Below, piece after piece: positions 48,881-56,162 of a stretch of 64,000 bases of DNA (position 1 is its first letter; each line of letters opens with the position of its first letter). The position numbers were made by a program, and so were the translations under genes. The notes below the pieces were generated by a model. The model searched no databases. It was not told the DNA's origin and was given only the letters and a program-made list of their open reading frames with translations. This DNA is from Candidatus Doudnabacteria bacterium RIFCSPHIGHO2_02_FULL_42_25 (lineage in GTDB: Bacteria; Patescibacteria; Doudnabacteria; UBA920; O2-02-FULL-48-8): assembly GCA_001777665.1 (NCBI GenBank), contig MFEQ01000006.1, positions 76,956 through 140,955 of the forward strand. Reading direction: 5' to 3'.

Positions 48881-49201
48881 ATGGAGTGGATCTGGTTTGT
48901 GCTTGCTGTACTAACTGGCCTCTACGCTTTCGGGTACCACTGTGCGTTGCGTTTCGCCACTGGCACATGGGATTACTCGAGTGAGCTTCATGACTCGGCG
49001 ATGCATTTGTGTTTGAATGCAGGTGCATTCCCCGGCTGCTTCCGAAGAATCGCTTCAGGGTGGGGCTCCTTCACCATCTTCTCTCTGATATTCCTATCCG
49101 AGGGTAGAATTGCAGCAGCACTTGCGATTGCTGCCTTCATGGCGATCCTCGTAGGAATCCATATCTATTTCAACCGGTTCAGACCGGAGCTCAATCTATA
49201 A
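48881..49201 (+). CDS. Membrane protein, 106 aa, island gene
   Basis: ATG six bases after AAGGAGG. Three hydrophobic segments: about 2-18 (WIWFVLAVLTGLYAFGY), 62-75 (FTIFSLIFL region) and 78-97 (AAALAIAAFMAILVGIHIYF). Two cysteines lie in the loop (HLCLNAGAFPGCF). No family is recognised. GC-rich, and closed by a CCACC/GGTGG terminator that begins one base after the stop. Confidence 0.65.
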   Translation: MEWIWFVLAVLTGLYAFGYHCALRFATGTWDYSSELHDSAMHLCLNAGAFPGCFRRIASGWGSFTIFSLIFLSEGRIAAALAIAAFMAILVGIHIYFNRFRPELNL

Positions 49202-49239
49202 CCACCAACACGTGATCAAACGCAGCGGTGGCTTTTTTT
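49202..49239 (+). terminator. Island terminator 2 (CCACC...GGTGG type)
   Basis: CCACC AACACGTGATCAAACGCAGC GGTGG then C and seven T, directly after the preceding stop. Confidence 0.8.
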
Positions 49240-49257
49240 ATTTCTAAACTGTATGCT

Positions 49258-49303
49258 TATAATGTAATCGGGAGGAATGAATAGTAGCTTAGACGCGATC
49301 TAA
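49258..49303 (+). promoter_or_regulatory. Promoter and leader ORF MNSSLDAI
   Basis: A TATAAT box at 49258-49263 precedes GGGAGGA and an eight-codon ORF (49277-49303, MNSSLDAI). The spacing from ribosome site to ATG is very short. It stands before the 22-residue gene at 49329, which has its own AGGAGG. Confidence 0.45.
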
Positions 49304-49328
49304 CCGGCTAAACATTCAGGAGGTTGCT

Positions 49329-49397
49329 ATGTCGATTGGAAAAATGATCGCCGTCGCCCTGCTCATCTCGTCGTGGGTCTCTCTATTTGTCGGCTGA
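49329..49397 (+). CDS. Hydrophobic mini-protein, 22 aa
   Basis: ATG after CAGGAGGTTGCT. The product begins MSIGKMIAVALLISSWVSLF and ends VG: a single hydrophobic helix with one lysine. It could be a membrane peptide such as a type I toxin or a secreted signal, but nothing in the sequence decides. It forms a cassette by itself with promoter, leader ORF and terminator. Confidence 0.45.
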   Translation: MSIGKMIAVALLISSWVSLFVG

Positions 49398-49423
49398 AGT
49401 CGACTCTCGACCACGCTCCCCCT

Positions 49424-49463
49424 CCACCAAAGCATTCCCCAAATGCCTAGGTGGCTTTTTTTA
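49424..49463 (+). terminator. Island terminator 3 (CCACC...GGTGG type)
   Basis: CCACC-AA-GCATT-CCCCA-AATGC-CTA-GGTGG followed by C and seven T. Confidence 0.8.
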
Positions 49464-49474
49464 TGGCAAATTGC

Positions 49475-49480
49475 TATAAT
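49475..49480 (+). promoter_or_regulatory. Extended -10 promoter of the 104-aa basic gene
   Basis: TTGCTATAAT gives TGnTATAAT, with about 30 bases to the ATG at 49510. No good -35 is seen. Confidence 0.55.
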
Positions 49481-49509
49481 CCATTGAACTCGAATCCGGA
49501 GGGAATCAA

Positions 49510-49824
49510 ATGAAAGGAACTGTCAAAAGAAACCCTAAGACCGAGGTCAACTACCCCAGCAAAACATACACTGCATCAAATGAAGTGAGAAGCGACTTGT
49601 ATCGGGGCTATGGTTGTGGTGTCTTCAGTCGTTATACGTGGAGTTCGTACTTCCAAGGCACAGCAGATCTCACTACACGACGCGTAGTGGATAGCCACAA
49701 GAGTTGCTGCCAGTCTTGCAAAGCGTTCCACAAATTAGAGTCCAAAGTCACACGAAAAAAAGCGAAAGGACATTCTCGACGTAGACGTGACCGTGCTGGC
49801 AAAGCAGTTCAAAAAAAACGATGA
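49510..49824 (+). CDS. Basic Cys-containing protein, 104 aa, island gene
   Basis: ATG seven bases after GGAGGG. Middle region TYTASNEVRSDLYRGYGCGV, a CQSC pair in DSHKSCCQSCKAFHKLESKV, and a strongly basic tail (KAKGHSRRRRDRAGKAVQKK). Cys pairs plus a basic tail suggest a nucleic-acid binder. No family is recognised. Next to it is an 88-residue gene after 19 bases, so the two form the last island operon. Confidence 0.62.
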   Translation: MKGTVKRNPKTEVNYPSKTYTASNEVRSDLYRGYGCGVFSRYTWSSYFQGTADLTTRRVVDSHKSCCQSCKAFHKLESKVTRKKAKGHSRRRRDRAGKAVQKKR

Positions 49825-49843
49825 CTAACCAGGAGGAAAACTA

Positions 49844-50110
49844 TTGGCACTTCGTCATGATTGGGGTCTACGAGCCCTTCGTGGTTACAAGCTTGCACAA
49901 CCGTTCTATGAGGCTCATCCGGAAATCCTGATATCAGTTGGAGCACTTGCAACTGTGTACTACAAGTATTTTCGGGACGCTGCTATCCAACGTGGTGATT
50001 TCGAGACCATGCTCGATCGGATTCGAAACAATCCTGAAGCGAACCAAGAACTTGAAACCCTTAATCAACGAAACGCTCAAGCGAGAACGAAAGCGAAGCG
50101 AAAACGGTAA
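49844..50110 (+). CDS. Basic helical protein, 88 aa, island gene
   Basis: TTG start eight bases after AGGAGG. MALRHDWGLRALRGYKLAQP opens the protein; a possible membrane or amphipathic helix ILISVGALATVYYKYF is near 30-45, and a charged C-terminal helix ends QARTKAKRKR. No family is recognised. It is closed by a short terminator overlapping its last codons. Confidence 0.6.
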   Translation: MALRHDWGLRALRGYKLAQPFYEAHPEILISVGALATVYYKYFRDAAIQRGDFETMLDRIRNNPEANQELETLNQRNAQARTKAKRKR

Positions 50111-50136
50111 GTCCCCGACTACCGTTCTTTTTTTAT
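50103..50136 (+). terminator. Island terminator 4
   Basis: AACGGTA-AGTCCCCGAC-TACCGTT followed by C and seven T. The stem begins in the last codons of the preceding gene. Confidence 0.75.
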
Positions 50137-50192
50137 TTTCAAATTAGTCGCAAAAACAATGTAATTACAGTATTTTTACGACTATTTATTTA

Positions 50193-50218
50193 TAAAAGAA
50201 AAACCGCCTTTCGGCGGT
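50193..50218 (-). terminator. Terminator of the rpsL-rpsG-fusA operon
   Basis: On the minus strand ACCGCC-GAAA-GGCGGT is followed by TTTTTCTTTT, a few bases after the fusA stop. Confidence 0.85.
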
Positions 50219-50226
50219 CTAAAAAT

Positions 50227-52356
50227 TTACTTATTCTGGCCTACGCGGATTTTTCCTGTTTCCCCGATAATTTTCTCCGCGACGTTGCGAGGAACTTCTT
50301 CATAGTGATGAAATTCCATGGAGTAAGATGCCTGACCCTGGGACATGGAGCGAATTTGCGTCGCATAACCAAACATTTCAGCGAGTGGAACTTCGGCATC
50401 GACGACTTTGATGTTACCTCGCTCACCCATCTCGAGAATTTTTCCGCGTTTGGCATTCAGATCTCCGATGACATCTCCGAGAGATGATTCCGGAGTGAGC
50501 ACTTCTACTTTCATGATCGGTTCAAGTAAAATTGGTTGCGCTTTTTTCACAGCATCCTGGAAAGCCATGGAACCGGCAATTTTGAAAGCAATTTCAGATG
50601 AGTCAACTTCGTGGTAAGAACCATCATAAAGCGTAACTTTAGCATTGATCAGAGGAAATCCTGCGATAACACCACGGTCTTCGGCTTCTTTAATCCCCTT
50701 ATCAACAGCTGGGATGTATTCGCGAGGAATAGTACCACCCACGACTTCGTTTACAAATTCATTGCCTTTGGTTGGATCATCCTGGGGTTCGAGTCTGATA
50801 TAGACATGGCCATACTGTCCACGACCACCTGTCTGACGAATATATTTTCCTTCAGCTTCAGATTTACCTTTGATCGTTTCTTTATAAGCAACTTGTGGGC
50901 GGCCGACATTGGCTTCCACTTTGAATTCGCGCTTCATGCGGTCGACGATAATATCCAAATGCAGTTCGCCCATTCCAGAAATCAAAGTCTGGTTGGTTTC
51001 TTCATCAGACTTGATCCGAAAAGTTGGATCTTCTTCAGCTAATTTCTGTAAAGCCAATCCCATCTTTTCTTGATCTTGTTTGGTCTTGGGTTCAATCGCC
51101 ACTGAAATAACCGGTTCTGGGAATTTGATAGATTCGAGCTGAACTGGATAATCTACGTTCGTTAGCGTGTCTCCGGTGAAAGTATCTTTCGGACCTACCA
51201 AAGCAGCAATATCGCCAGAATAAACTTCTTTTACTTCCTCGCGGGAATCAGCATGAAGTCTGACTAGACGTCCGACACGTTCTTTATTTCCTGATCGGGT
51301 ATTCAAAATATATGATCCTGTTTGCAATACTCCTGTATAAACTCGGAAGAAAGCTAATTTCCCGACAAATGGATCTGTCGCGATTTTGAAAGCTAAGGCC
51401 ACGAATTTTTCATCATCTACTGGAGTCAACAATATTTCTTCTTTGGTCTTGGTATTAATTCCTTTTACCGGTGGTTTGTCCATCGGAGATGGCAGATAAT
51501 TTACCACCGCGTCTAAAATCGTCGTGACTATAAGTCCGCGACCGTCGCCGCCAACAACTGGATAAAATTTACCAGTTAAAGTTGAAGATCGTATAGCTCG
51601 CATTAATTCTTCTTCAGTCAATTCAGTACCAGCCAAATATTTTTCCATCAATACATCATCAGATTCAACTGCTTTTTCAATCAATTTCAAACGATATTCT
51701 TTGGCTTTTTCTAACATAGAAGCTGGGACTTCGCCTTCAGTAAACCCTTTATCTTTGTGCTCTTTGTAGGTATAGGATTTCATTTTCACCAAATCCACCA
51801 CACCATTGATGTCTTTTTCAAATCCGATCGGCAATTGGATTGGGAATGCGTTTGGTGACAATCGTTTATGAATAGCATCTAAGGATTTATAGAAATCGCC
51901 CCCAGTTTGGTTGATTTTGTTGATAAAACACATCCGAGGAACTAAATATTTATCAGCTTGACGCCAGACAGTTTCTGATTGAGGCTCGACTCCCATTTTG
52001 CCGTCAAATACTACCACTGCTCCGTCCAATACGCGTAGGGATCGTTCAACTTCAACAGTGAAGTCCACGTGACCTGGAGTATCAATGATGTTGATGCGAT
52101 GAGTATCTTCTGCTTTTGCTCCACTCTGGAGAGTCTTAGACCAAAAAGAAGTTGTCGCAGCCGCAGTAATTGTGATTCCGCGTTCACGTTCTTGTTCCAT
52201 CCAGTCCATGGCAGTGTTACCTTCGTGGACCGCACCAATTTTATGAATTTTTCCTGAGTAATACAAAATCGACTCGGTAGTGGTGGTCTTACCGGCATCG
52301 ATATGGGCTATGATCCCAATGTTTCTGGTTTTTTCTAAAGAATATTCTCTTGGCAT
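50227..52356 (-). CDS. fusA: Elongation factor G
   Basis: 709-residue translocase. The G-motifs are IIAHIDAGKTTTTESILYYS, DTPGHVDFTVEVERSLRVLD and INKINQTGGDF (NKxD altered to NKIN). Domains II-V follow, with GMGELHLDIIVDRMKREFKV and GRGQYGHVYIRLEP. The NKxD change to NKIN is notable for a GTPase guanine motif but should be read with caution. It follows rpsG after a repeat-bearing 54-base spacer and ends in a strong terminator. Confidence 0.97.
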   Translation of the reverse strand: MPREYSLEKTRNIGIIAHIDAGKTTTTESILYYSGKIHKIGAVHEGNTAMDWMEQERERGITITAAATTSFWSKTLQSGAKAEDTHRINIIDTPGHVDFTVEVERSLRVLDGAVVVFDGKMGVEPQSETVWRQADKYLVPRMCFINKINQTGGDFYKSLDAIHKRLSPNAFPIQLPIGFEKDINGVVDLVKMKSYTYKEHKDKGFTEGEVPASMLEKAKEYRLKLIEKAVESDDVLMEKYLAGTELTEEELMRAIRSSTLTGKFYPVVGGDGRGLIVTTILDAVVNYLPSPMDKPPVKGINTKTKEEILLTPVDDEKFVALAFKIATDPFVGKLAFFRVYTGVLQTGSYILNTRSGNKERVGRLVRLHADSREEVKEVYSGDIAALVGPKDTFTGDTLTNVDYPVQLESIKFPEPVISVAIEPKTKQDQEKMGLALQKLAEEDPTFRIKSDEETNQTLISGMGELHLDIIVDRMKREFKVEANVGRPQVAYKETIKGKSEAEGKYIRQTGGRGQYGHVYIRLEPQDDPTKGNEFVNEVVGGTIPREYIPAVDKGIKEAEDRGVIAGFPLINAKVTLYDGSYHEVDSSEIAFKIAGSMAFQDAVKKAQPILLEPIMKVEVLTPESSLGDVIGDLNAKRGKILEMGERGNIKVVDAEVPLAEMFGYATQIRSMSQGQASYSMEFHHYEEVPRNVAEKIIGETGKIRVGQNK

Positions 52357-52410
52357 AAATAGGTCGTATAAGTCTTATAAGTCCTATTGGACCTATTAGA
52401 CCTATTTTAC
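52357..52410. repeat. Short inverted hexamer-type spacer element
   Basis: TAGGTCGTATAAGTCTTATA...TGGACCTATTAGACCTAT forms an imperfect hairpin spanning the rpsG-fusA spacer, the same layout as the TACGAA elements with other units. Confidence 0.5.
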
Positions 52411-52896
52411 TTATCGTCTCTGGAATCGTGCAAAATGAGCAAAGGCTTTGTTAGCTTCTGCCATTTTGTGGACATCTTCTCGTTTCTTTATAGCAGCACC
52501 CAATTTGTTGTAGGCTTCCATCAACTCGGCAGCTAATTTAAAAGCCATGGGTTTGCCTTTTTTATTTCGGGCAGCATCAATAATCCATTTCATACCGAGG
52601 GAAGTTTTTCGTGGTTCCTGGACTTCCATCGGGACCTGATAGTTCGCTCCACCAATTCTTCGTCCTTTGACTTCGAGGATCGGTGATACATTTCGGATCG
52701 CTTGTTCAAATACTGCTTTCGGATCAGTCTTCATTTCTTTTTCAATTTGATCAAACGCACCATAAACAAGTTTGGTGGCGACAGTTTTTTTACCGCGCTC
52801 CATGATGTAATTTATAAATTTGCCGATTTTAATACTATTGTATTTGTAATCAGCAGCTGCTGGATGTTTTTTATATGACTTAGCTTTACGTGGCAT
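52411..52896 (-). CDS. rpsG: Ribosomal protein S7
   Basis: 161 residues; organises the 30S head. PRKAKSYKKHPAAADYKYNS opens the protein; NVSPILEVKGRRIGGANYQV and PMEVQEPRKTSLGMKWIIDA are the RNA-binding core, and ANKAFAHFARFQRR ends it. AGAGGAG lies before its ATG. It follows rpsL by two bases. Confidence 0.97.
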   Translation of the reverse strand: MPRKAKSYKKHPAAADYKYNSIKIGKFINYIMERGKKTVATKLVYGAFDQIEKEMKTDPKAVFEQAIRNVSPILEVKGRRIGGANYQVPMEVQEPRKTSLGMKWIIDAARNKKGKPMAFKLAAELMEAYNKLGAAIKKREDVHKMAEANKAFAHFARFQRR

Positions 52897-52898
52897 AT

Positions 52899-53315
52899 TT
52901 ATTCTCCTCTTTTCGCACCATATTTACTTCGACCGCGTCGGCGACCTTCAACTCCGCCAGCATCTAATTTGCCGCGGACAATGTGATAACGCACACCCGG
53001 CAAATCTTTGACCCTACCGCCACGAATCATGACCACACTGTGTTCTTGTAAGTTATGTCCGATACCCGGGATGTAGGCTGTGACTTCCATACCATTGGAT
53101 AGACGGACCCTGGCGATTTTACGCAACGCAGAGTTTGGTTTTTTCGGAGTCTGTGTCGAAACTTTGATGCAGACACCACGAAGAAATGGGCGACCCTTGG
53201 ATACATAATAAGGACGGCCTTCCAATAGGTTAAATCCACGGTGCAGAGCCGGGGCTTTGAGTTTTGAGGATAATTTAGTTCGTCCTTTACGGACGAGTTG
53301 ATTGATTGTAGGCAT
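52899..53315 (-). CDS. rpsL: Ribosomal protein S12
   Basis: 138 residues; decoding-site protein and target of streptomycin resistance mutations. MPTINQLVRKGRTKLSSKLK, then TQTPKKPNSALRKIARVRLS and GGRVKDLPGVRYHIVRGKLD, with the catalytic-centre PxxP-K loops intact. It is first in the str operon and has its own promoter with a 150-base leader. The downstream order is rpsG-fusA. Confidence 0.97.
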   Translation of the reverse strand: MPTINQLVRKGRTKLSSKLKAPALHRGFNLLEGRPYYVSKGRPFLRGVCIKVSTQTPKKPNSALRKIARVRLSNGMEVTAYIPGIGHNLQEHSVVMIRGGRVKDLPGVRYHIVRGKLDAGGVEGRRRGRSKYGAKRGE

Positions 53316-53391
53316 AATTTACGGATTTACGAATTGTTACGGACATACGGATGGAGGAACAGGCGTCTTTCGTAAAACTTAACAAATTTAA

Positions 53392-53407
53392 AGCGGTCTT
53401 TTGACCG
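53392..53407 (-). other. Leader hairpin upstream of rpsL
   Basis: GCGGTC-TTTT-GACCGC is a perfect six-base stem with four-base loop in the rpsL leader, possibly a binding site for autoregulation. Confidence 0.45.
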
Positions 53408-53464
53408 CGTGCAACTCTAACGCAGTAAATTAAAGATTTTTTAATAAATTAAGTTTACTGGCAA

Positions 53465-53493
53465 ATATTAACAGGAATCCGAGTATATGTCAA
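53465..53493 (-). promoter_or_regulatory. str operon promoter with TAACGGGGTTGACA
   Basis: On the minus strand TTGACA and TAATAT are separated by 17 bases. The bases before the -35 read TTTTTAACGGGG, the same motif that precedes the rpmB -35. Confidence 0.8.
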
Positions 53494-53498
53494 CCCCG

Positions 53499-54131
53499 TT
53501 AAAAACCCAGCCTTACTCCGCTCCCGACGAAAAATTCCAAGAAATATTTTACTGGCGGAAAAATTAGTAACTGGACTAAACCAGTATACAAAAATAATAT
53601 TAGGATAAAAAATCCATAACGCTCAAGTTCTAGGAACGAATGCATCCAGTTATGATTGATATAACCTAAGATACTTGCGAGAACTTTGGAACCATCCAAT
53701 GGTGGAATTGGAACTAAATTAAAAAAACATAAAACTAAATTCAAAATTATGGTTTGGAGCAACAAATATTCTCCCATATCCGATAGATTGGGTGTCAGAC
53801 GGTAAACTACAGCTGCCAGCAATGCCAATACAAAATTCGTAGCAACACCAGCCAGAGACACCAAAATCATATCTCGACGGACATTGCGAAAGTTCCTGTA
53901 ATCCACAGGGACAGGTTTGGCTGAACCAAAAATTATCGGGGATCCTATAAAAAGTAAAAAGCCAGGAAGTAAAATTGATCCAAATAAATCGATATGCGGG
54001 ATGGGGTTAAGCGTCAGTCTACCCGCAAATCGAGCAGTTGGATCCCCCAACCTTTCGGCCATGATTCCATGTGCCACTTCATGAAAGATCACCGAAAACA
54101 ACAAAATGATGATAAAAATAAGAATTTCCAT
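53499..54131 (-). CDS. M50-family membrane metalloprotease
   Basis: 210 residues. The zinc motif is HEVAHGI in the first membrane segment. NLVPIPPLDGSKVLA near 145 is the second active-site motif (NxxPxxxLDG). There are about five or six membrane segments and no PDZ domain, the compact FtsH-independent 'SpoIVFB/S2P minimal' layout common in CPR. It is probably involved in intramembrane proteolysis. Its 3' end overlaps the rpsL promoter region. Confidence 0.88.
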   Translation of the reverse strand: MEILIFIIILLFSVIFHEVAHGIMAERLGDPTARFAGRLTLNPIPHIDLFGSILLPGFLLFIGSPIIFGSAKPVPVDYRNFRNVRRDMILVSLAGVATNFVLALLAAVVYRLTPNLSDMGEYLLLQTIILNLVLCFFNLVPIPPLDGSKVLASILGYINHNWMHSFLELERYGFFILILFLYTGLVQLLIFPPVKYFLEFFVGSGVRLGF

Positions 54132-54140
54132 ACAGGGTTG

Positions 54141-54183
54141 ACCCCGTTAGAAGTTAATCAAATTGGCCAACTTCTAACGGGGT
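54141..54183. repeat. ACCCCGTTAGAAGTT inverted repeat
   Basis: ACCCCGTTAGAAGTT (54141-54155) and AACTTCTAACGGGGT (54169-54183) are perfect 15-bp arms around a 13-base loop. They stand between the M50 gene start and the rpmB -35. Confidence 0.75.
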
Positions 54184-54211
54184 TGACCAAATCAGCAGAT
54201 TATGCTAAACT
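54183..54211 (+). promoter_or_regulatory. rpmB promoter
   Basis: TTGACC at 54183-54188 and TAAACT at 54206-54211, 17-base spacer, preceded by TAACGGGG as in the str promoter. Confidence 0.65.
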
Positions 54212-54237
54212 TTTTTGGTACATTAATTGTATCACAT

Positions 54238-54420
54238 ATGAGAAAATGTCAGATCTGTGGCAAAGGCTACCTCAATACTTTTACTCGATCTCACTCGATG
54301 CGTAAGACTAAAGTTCGACTCTACCCGAATCTTCAATGGTTGAAAATCGAACACGGACGGATCAAAGCTTGTACCAAGTGTATCAAGACTCGAAGTAAAA
54401 AGATGGCTCTCGCCGTTTAA
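54238..54420 (+). CDS. rpmB: Ribosomal protein L28, zinc-binding form
   Basis: 60 residues from the ATG at 54238; an upstream extension to 54202 has no family counterpart. The cysteine pairs CQICGKG and CTKCIK form a zinc ribbon, and FTRSHSMRKTKVRLYPNLQW is the conserved RNA-binding stretch. It stands alone on the plus strand, with its own promoter and a terminator one base downstream. Confidence 0.95.
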   Translation: MRKCQICGKGYLNTFTRSHSMRKTKVRLYPNLQWLKIEHGRIKACTKCIKTRSKKMALAV

Positions 54421-54450
54421 AAATCCCTGATGGATCAATCAGGGATTTTT
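54421..54450. terminator. Bidirectional terminator between rpmB and mscL
   Basis: AAATCCCTGAT-GGATCA-ATCAGGGATTTTT serves rpmB (plus) and, by symmetry, mscL (minus). Confidence 0.85.
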
Positions 54451-54451
54451 A

Positions 54452-54835
54452 TTATTGCAACTGACTCGTACAATGTGGGCAACGGGTCGATTGTTTAGGG
54501 ATATCAGTGAAACAAAACGGACACTCTTTGGTTTTCCCTTCTTCCTTCGATCGAAACCGATTGATTTGCTTGACCAAAATAAATACCGCAAACGCGACCA
54601 CTAAAAAATTAATAACTGCATTAATAAATGATCCGATGCGCAGGACTCCCGGACCTGGCAGGCCGATCGAAATATTTCGAAATTCTACTAAACCAGTAAA
54701 AATGTTTAAGACCGGAGTGAATATATCATTGACTATCGAATTCACAACCGTGGTAAATGCAGCACCAATCACAACTCCTACTGCGAGATCAAGTGCGTTA
54801 CCTCTAATAGCAAACTTTTTAAATTCTTGAAACAT
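54452..54835 (-). CDS. mscL: Large-conductance mechanosensitive channel with zinc ribbon
   Basis: 127 residues. MscL begins FQEFKKFAIRGNALDLAVGV with the pore helix and conserved gate region VIGAAFTTVVNSIVNDIFTP; the second membrane helix FINAVINFLVVAFAVFILVK follows. The C-terminal end, instead of the usual helical bundle alone, carries CPFCFTDIP and CPHC pairs, a zinc-ribbon tail. It opens under high membrane tension to release solutes. Convergent with rpmB across a shared terminator. Confidence 0.93.
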   Translation of the reverse strand: MFQEFKKFAIRGNALDLAVGVVIGAAFTTVVNSIVNDIFTPVLNIFTGLVEFRNISIGLPGPGVLRIGSFINAVINFLVVAFAVFILVKQINRFRSKEEGKTKECPFCFTDIPKQSTRCPHCTSQLQ

Positions 54836-54916
54836 ATTATTTTATAGCTCCGTTTTTTTATGCTGCTTAATTGATTCTTCGCCGATGGTCATTGATTTAT
54901 TGTACCACAAACCCTA

Positions 54917-54983
54917 ACCACCCCGGACTTGATCCGGGGTCCATGAAGTGGATCCCGGATCGCCCGTTGTGGCGTCCGGGATG
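54917..54983. repeat. CCCCGGACTTGATCCGGGG-type palindrome pair
   Basis: CCCCGGACTTGATCCGGGG and CCCGGATCGCCC...GTCCGGGAT, with AACC...GGGGTT ends. Related sequence lies at 23090 and 56838. Confidence 0.6.
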
Positions 54984-54986
54984 GGG

Positions 54987-55925
54987 TTAAACCGTCCGGG
55001 CTTCTGCTTCAACCACTTTCTCGCTGATTTCTGTTTCGTTGACAATCGTGAGACGAGTAATGGCAAATAACAATATCAAACCTCCGACGATTTGCATGCC
55101 CGACAATGTCGCACCCAAAAAAATCCAGTTCACGAGTACAGCAGCCAGAGGAAAAGCCAATTCACACAAAGTCGCGACAGATGCTTTCGTCGATTTCAAA
55201 CCATAGTAATAAATAAGCAGTGATACAAATCCAGCTATAATCGCTGTCATGAACACATAAAACCAATCTTTTGATGATGCAGTCGTGATCTGATTTAAAG
55301 TACCATAGTAAATGTTCATGAAAAACAAAAATATTAGCGCTGATATAAATCTCAAACTCGTCATCATCTGGAAACTAGCTTTGCGCAAAACATAACGTCC
55401 AAACACGGTAGATCCACCCCAGAAAAATGCTGCACCGAGAGCCAAGACAACACCAATCATGTTTGAATCCCAGGTAAATCCTGTTGGCTTCAAATTTGGG
55501 AAAGAAATTACGTATGCCCCAAAAATTGCGACTATTGCCCACATCCAAAAATTCTTGGACAATCTTTCACCCAAAACAAAAGTTGCTAACCCAATGGCAA
55601 TCAAGGGCTGCAATTTTTGAAGGAGAATCGCAACTGTCGGGTTTAGATAATGAAAACTTTGTGTAAATAAAACAGTAGCCAGTGCCGAACCTCCGAAACC
55701 GATAAATAATACCGAGACCCATTCGCGCCCAGATAAATTTTTCAGTTCAGATACTCTCGGGATGAATAGAAATAATACCAAAACTGCAATCAAAATATGC
55801 TCCATCAAAACAATTGCAGTCGAAGACAAATCTGTAGTTAGAAATTTCCGAAACGGAGCATCTATCGCCCAAAGCACTGCGGCCAGAGTCACAAACCAAG
55901 GACCCATATTATTTAATTTATTCAT
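54987..55925 (-). CDS. DMT/EamA transporter under FMN riboswitch, probable riboflavin importer
   Basis: 312 residues, ten hydrophobic segments arranged as two EamA repeats (about 5-140 and 150-295). An FMN riboswitch with a terminator-type expression platform stands directly upstream. With a stand-alone riboflavin kinase and a FAD-synthase-like gene next in line, riboflavin import is the best inference; other FMN-riboswitch-controlled EamA transporters (RibN, ImpX) are assigned this role. No riboflavin synthesis gene is seen in the window, so uptake would matter. The substrate itself is not proven by sequence. Confidence 0.85.
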   Translation of the reverse strand: MNKLNNMGPWFVTLAAVLWAIDAPFRKFLTTDLSSTAIVLMEHILIAVLVLFLFIPRVSELKNLSGREWVSVLFIGFGGSALATVLFTQSFHYLNPTVAILLQKLQPLIAIGLATFVLGERLSKNFWMWAIVAIFGAYVISFPNLKPTGFTWDSNMIGVVLALGAAFFWGGSTVFGRYVLRKASFQMMTSLRFISALIFLFFMNIYYGTLNQITTASSKDWFYVFMTAIIAGFVSLLIYYYGLKSTKASVATLCELAFPLAAVLVNWIFLGATLSGMQIVGGLILLFAITRLTIVNETEISEKVVEAEARTV

Positions 55926-55929
55926 AAAA

Positions 55930-55958
55930 AATAAAATGCCTTATTTCAGGGCATTGGC
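55930..55958 (-). terminator. Riboswitch expression-platform terminator
   Basis: On the minus strand AATGCC-CTGAAATAA-GGCATT followed by TTATTTTTT lies between the FMN aptamer and the transporter ATG. Confidence 0.75.
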
Positions 55959-55970
55959 AAAAAACACAAG

Positions 55971-56080
55971 CCTTCTTTCATCCAGACTATACTGTCGCCC
56001 CCGGAATTACACCGGATCATGTCCCGAATCGGGACTCGCGGGGTTTACCGCCGGTGGGGACATTCTCCCCGCCCTGAAGG
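55971..56080 (-). ncRNA. FMN riboswitch (RFN element)
   Basis: On the minus strand the conserved blocks are in order: CCTTCAGGGCGGGG, CCCCACCGGCGGT, CCCGCGAGTCC, GATCCGGTGTAATTCCGG and CGACAGTATAGTCTGGATG followed by AAAGAAGG. These are the hallmark RFN junction sequences. Together with the terminator downstream it predicts repression of the transporter when FMN is high. Confidence 0.96.
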
Positions 56081-56095
56081 TTACTTATTGCTTTT

Positions 56096-56124
56096 ATTAT
56101 ATTTAGTAAATAGTAATTAGTAAA
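56096..56124 (-). promoter_or_regulatory. Promoter of the riboswitch-controlled transcript
   Basis: On the minus strand TTTACT and TATAAT are separated by 17 bases, inside the TACTAA/TTAGTA inverted element. Confidence 0.55.
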
Positions 56125-56162
56125 GAGTAATAAGAATTCTAGCTCTTATTACTAATTACTTC
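56103..56162. repeat. AGTAATTAG inverted hexamer-type element
   Basis: AGTAAATAGTAATTAGTAAA... and ...TTACTAATTACTTCTTACTT form an imperfect hairpin around TTCTAGC, spanning the gap before the riboflavin kinase stop. Confidence 0.55.

Noticed and set aside
49510..50147. Alternative frame 49938-50147 in the island
   Set aside because: It starts inside the 88-residue gene without a ribosome site and runs past the terminator.
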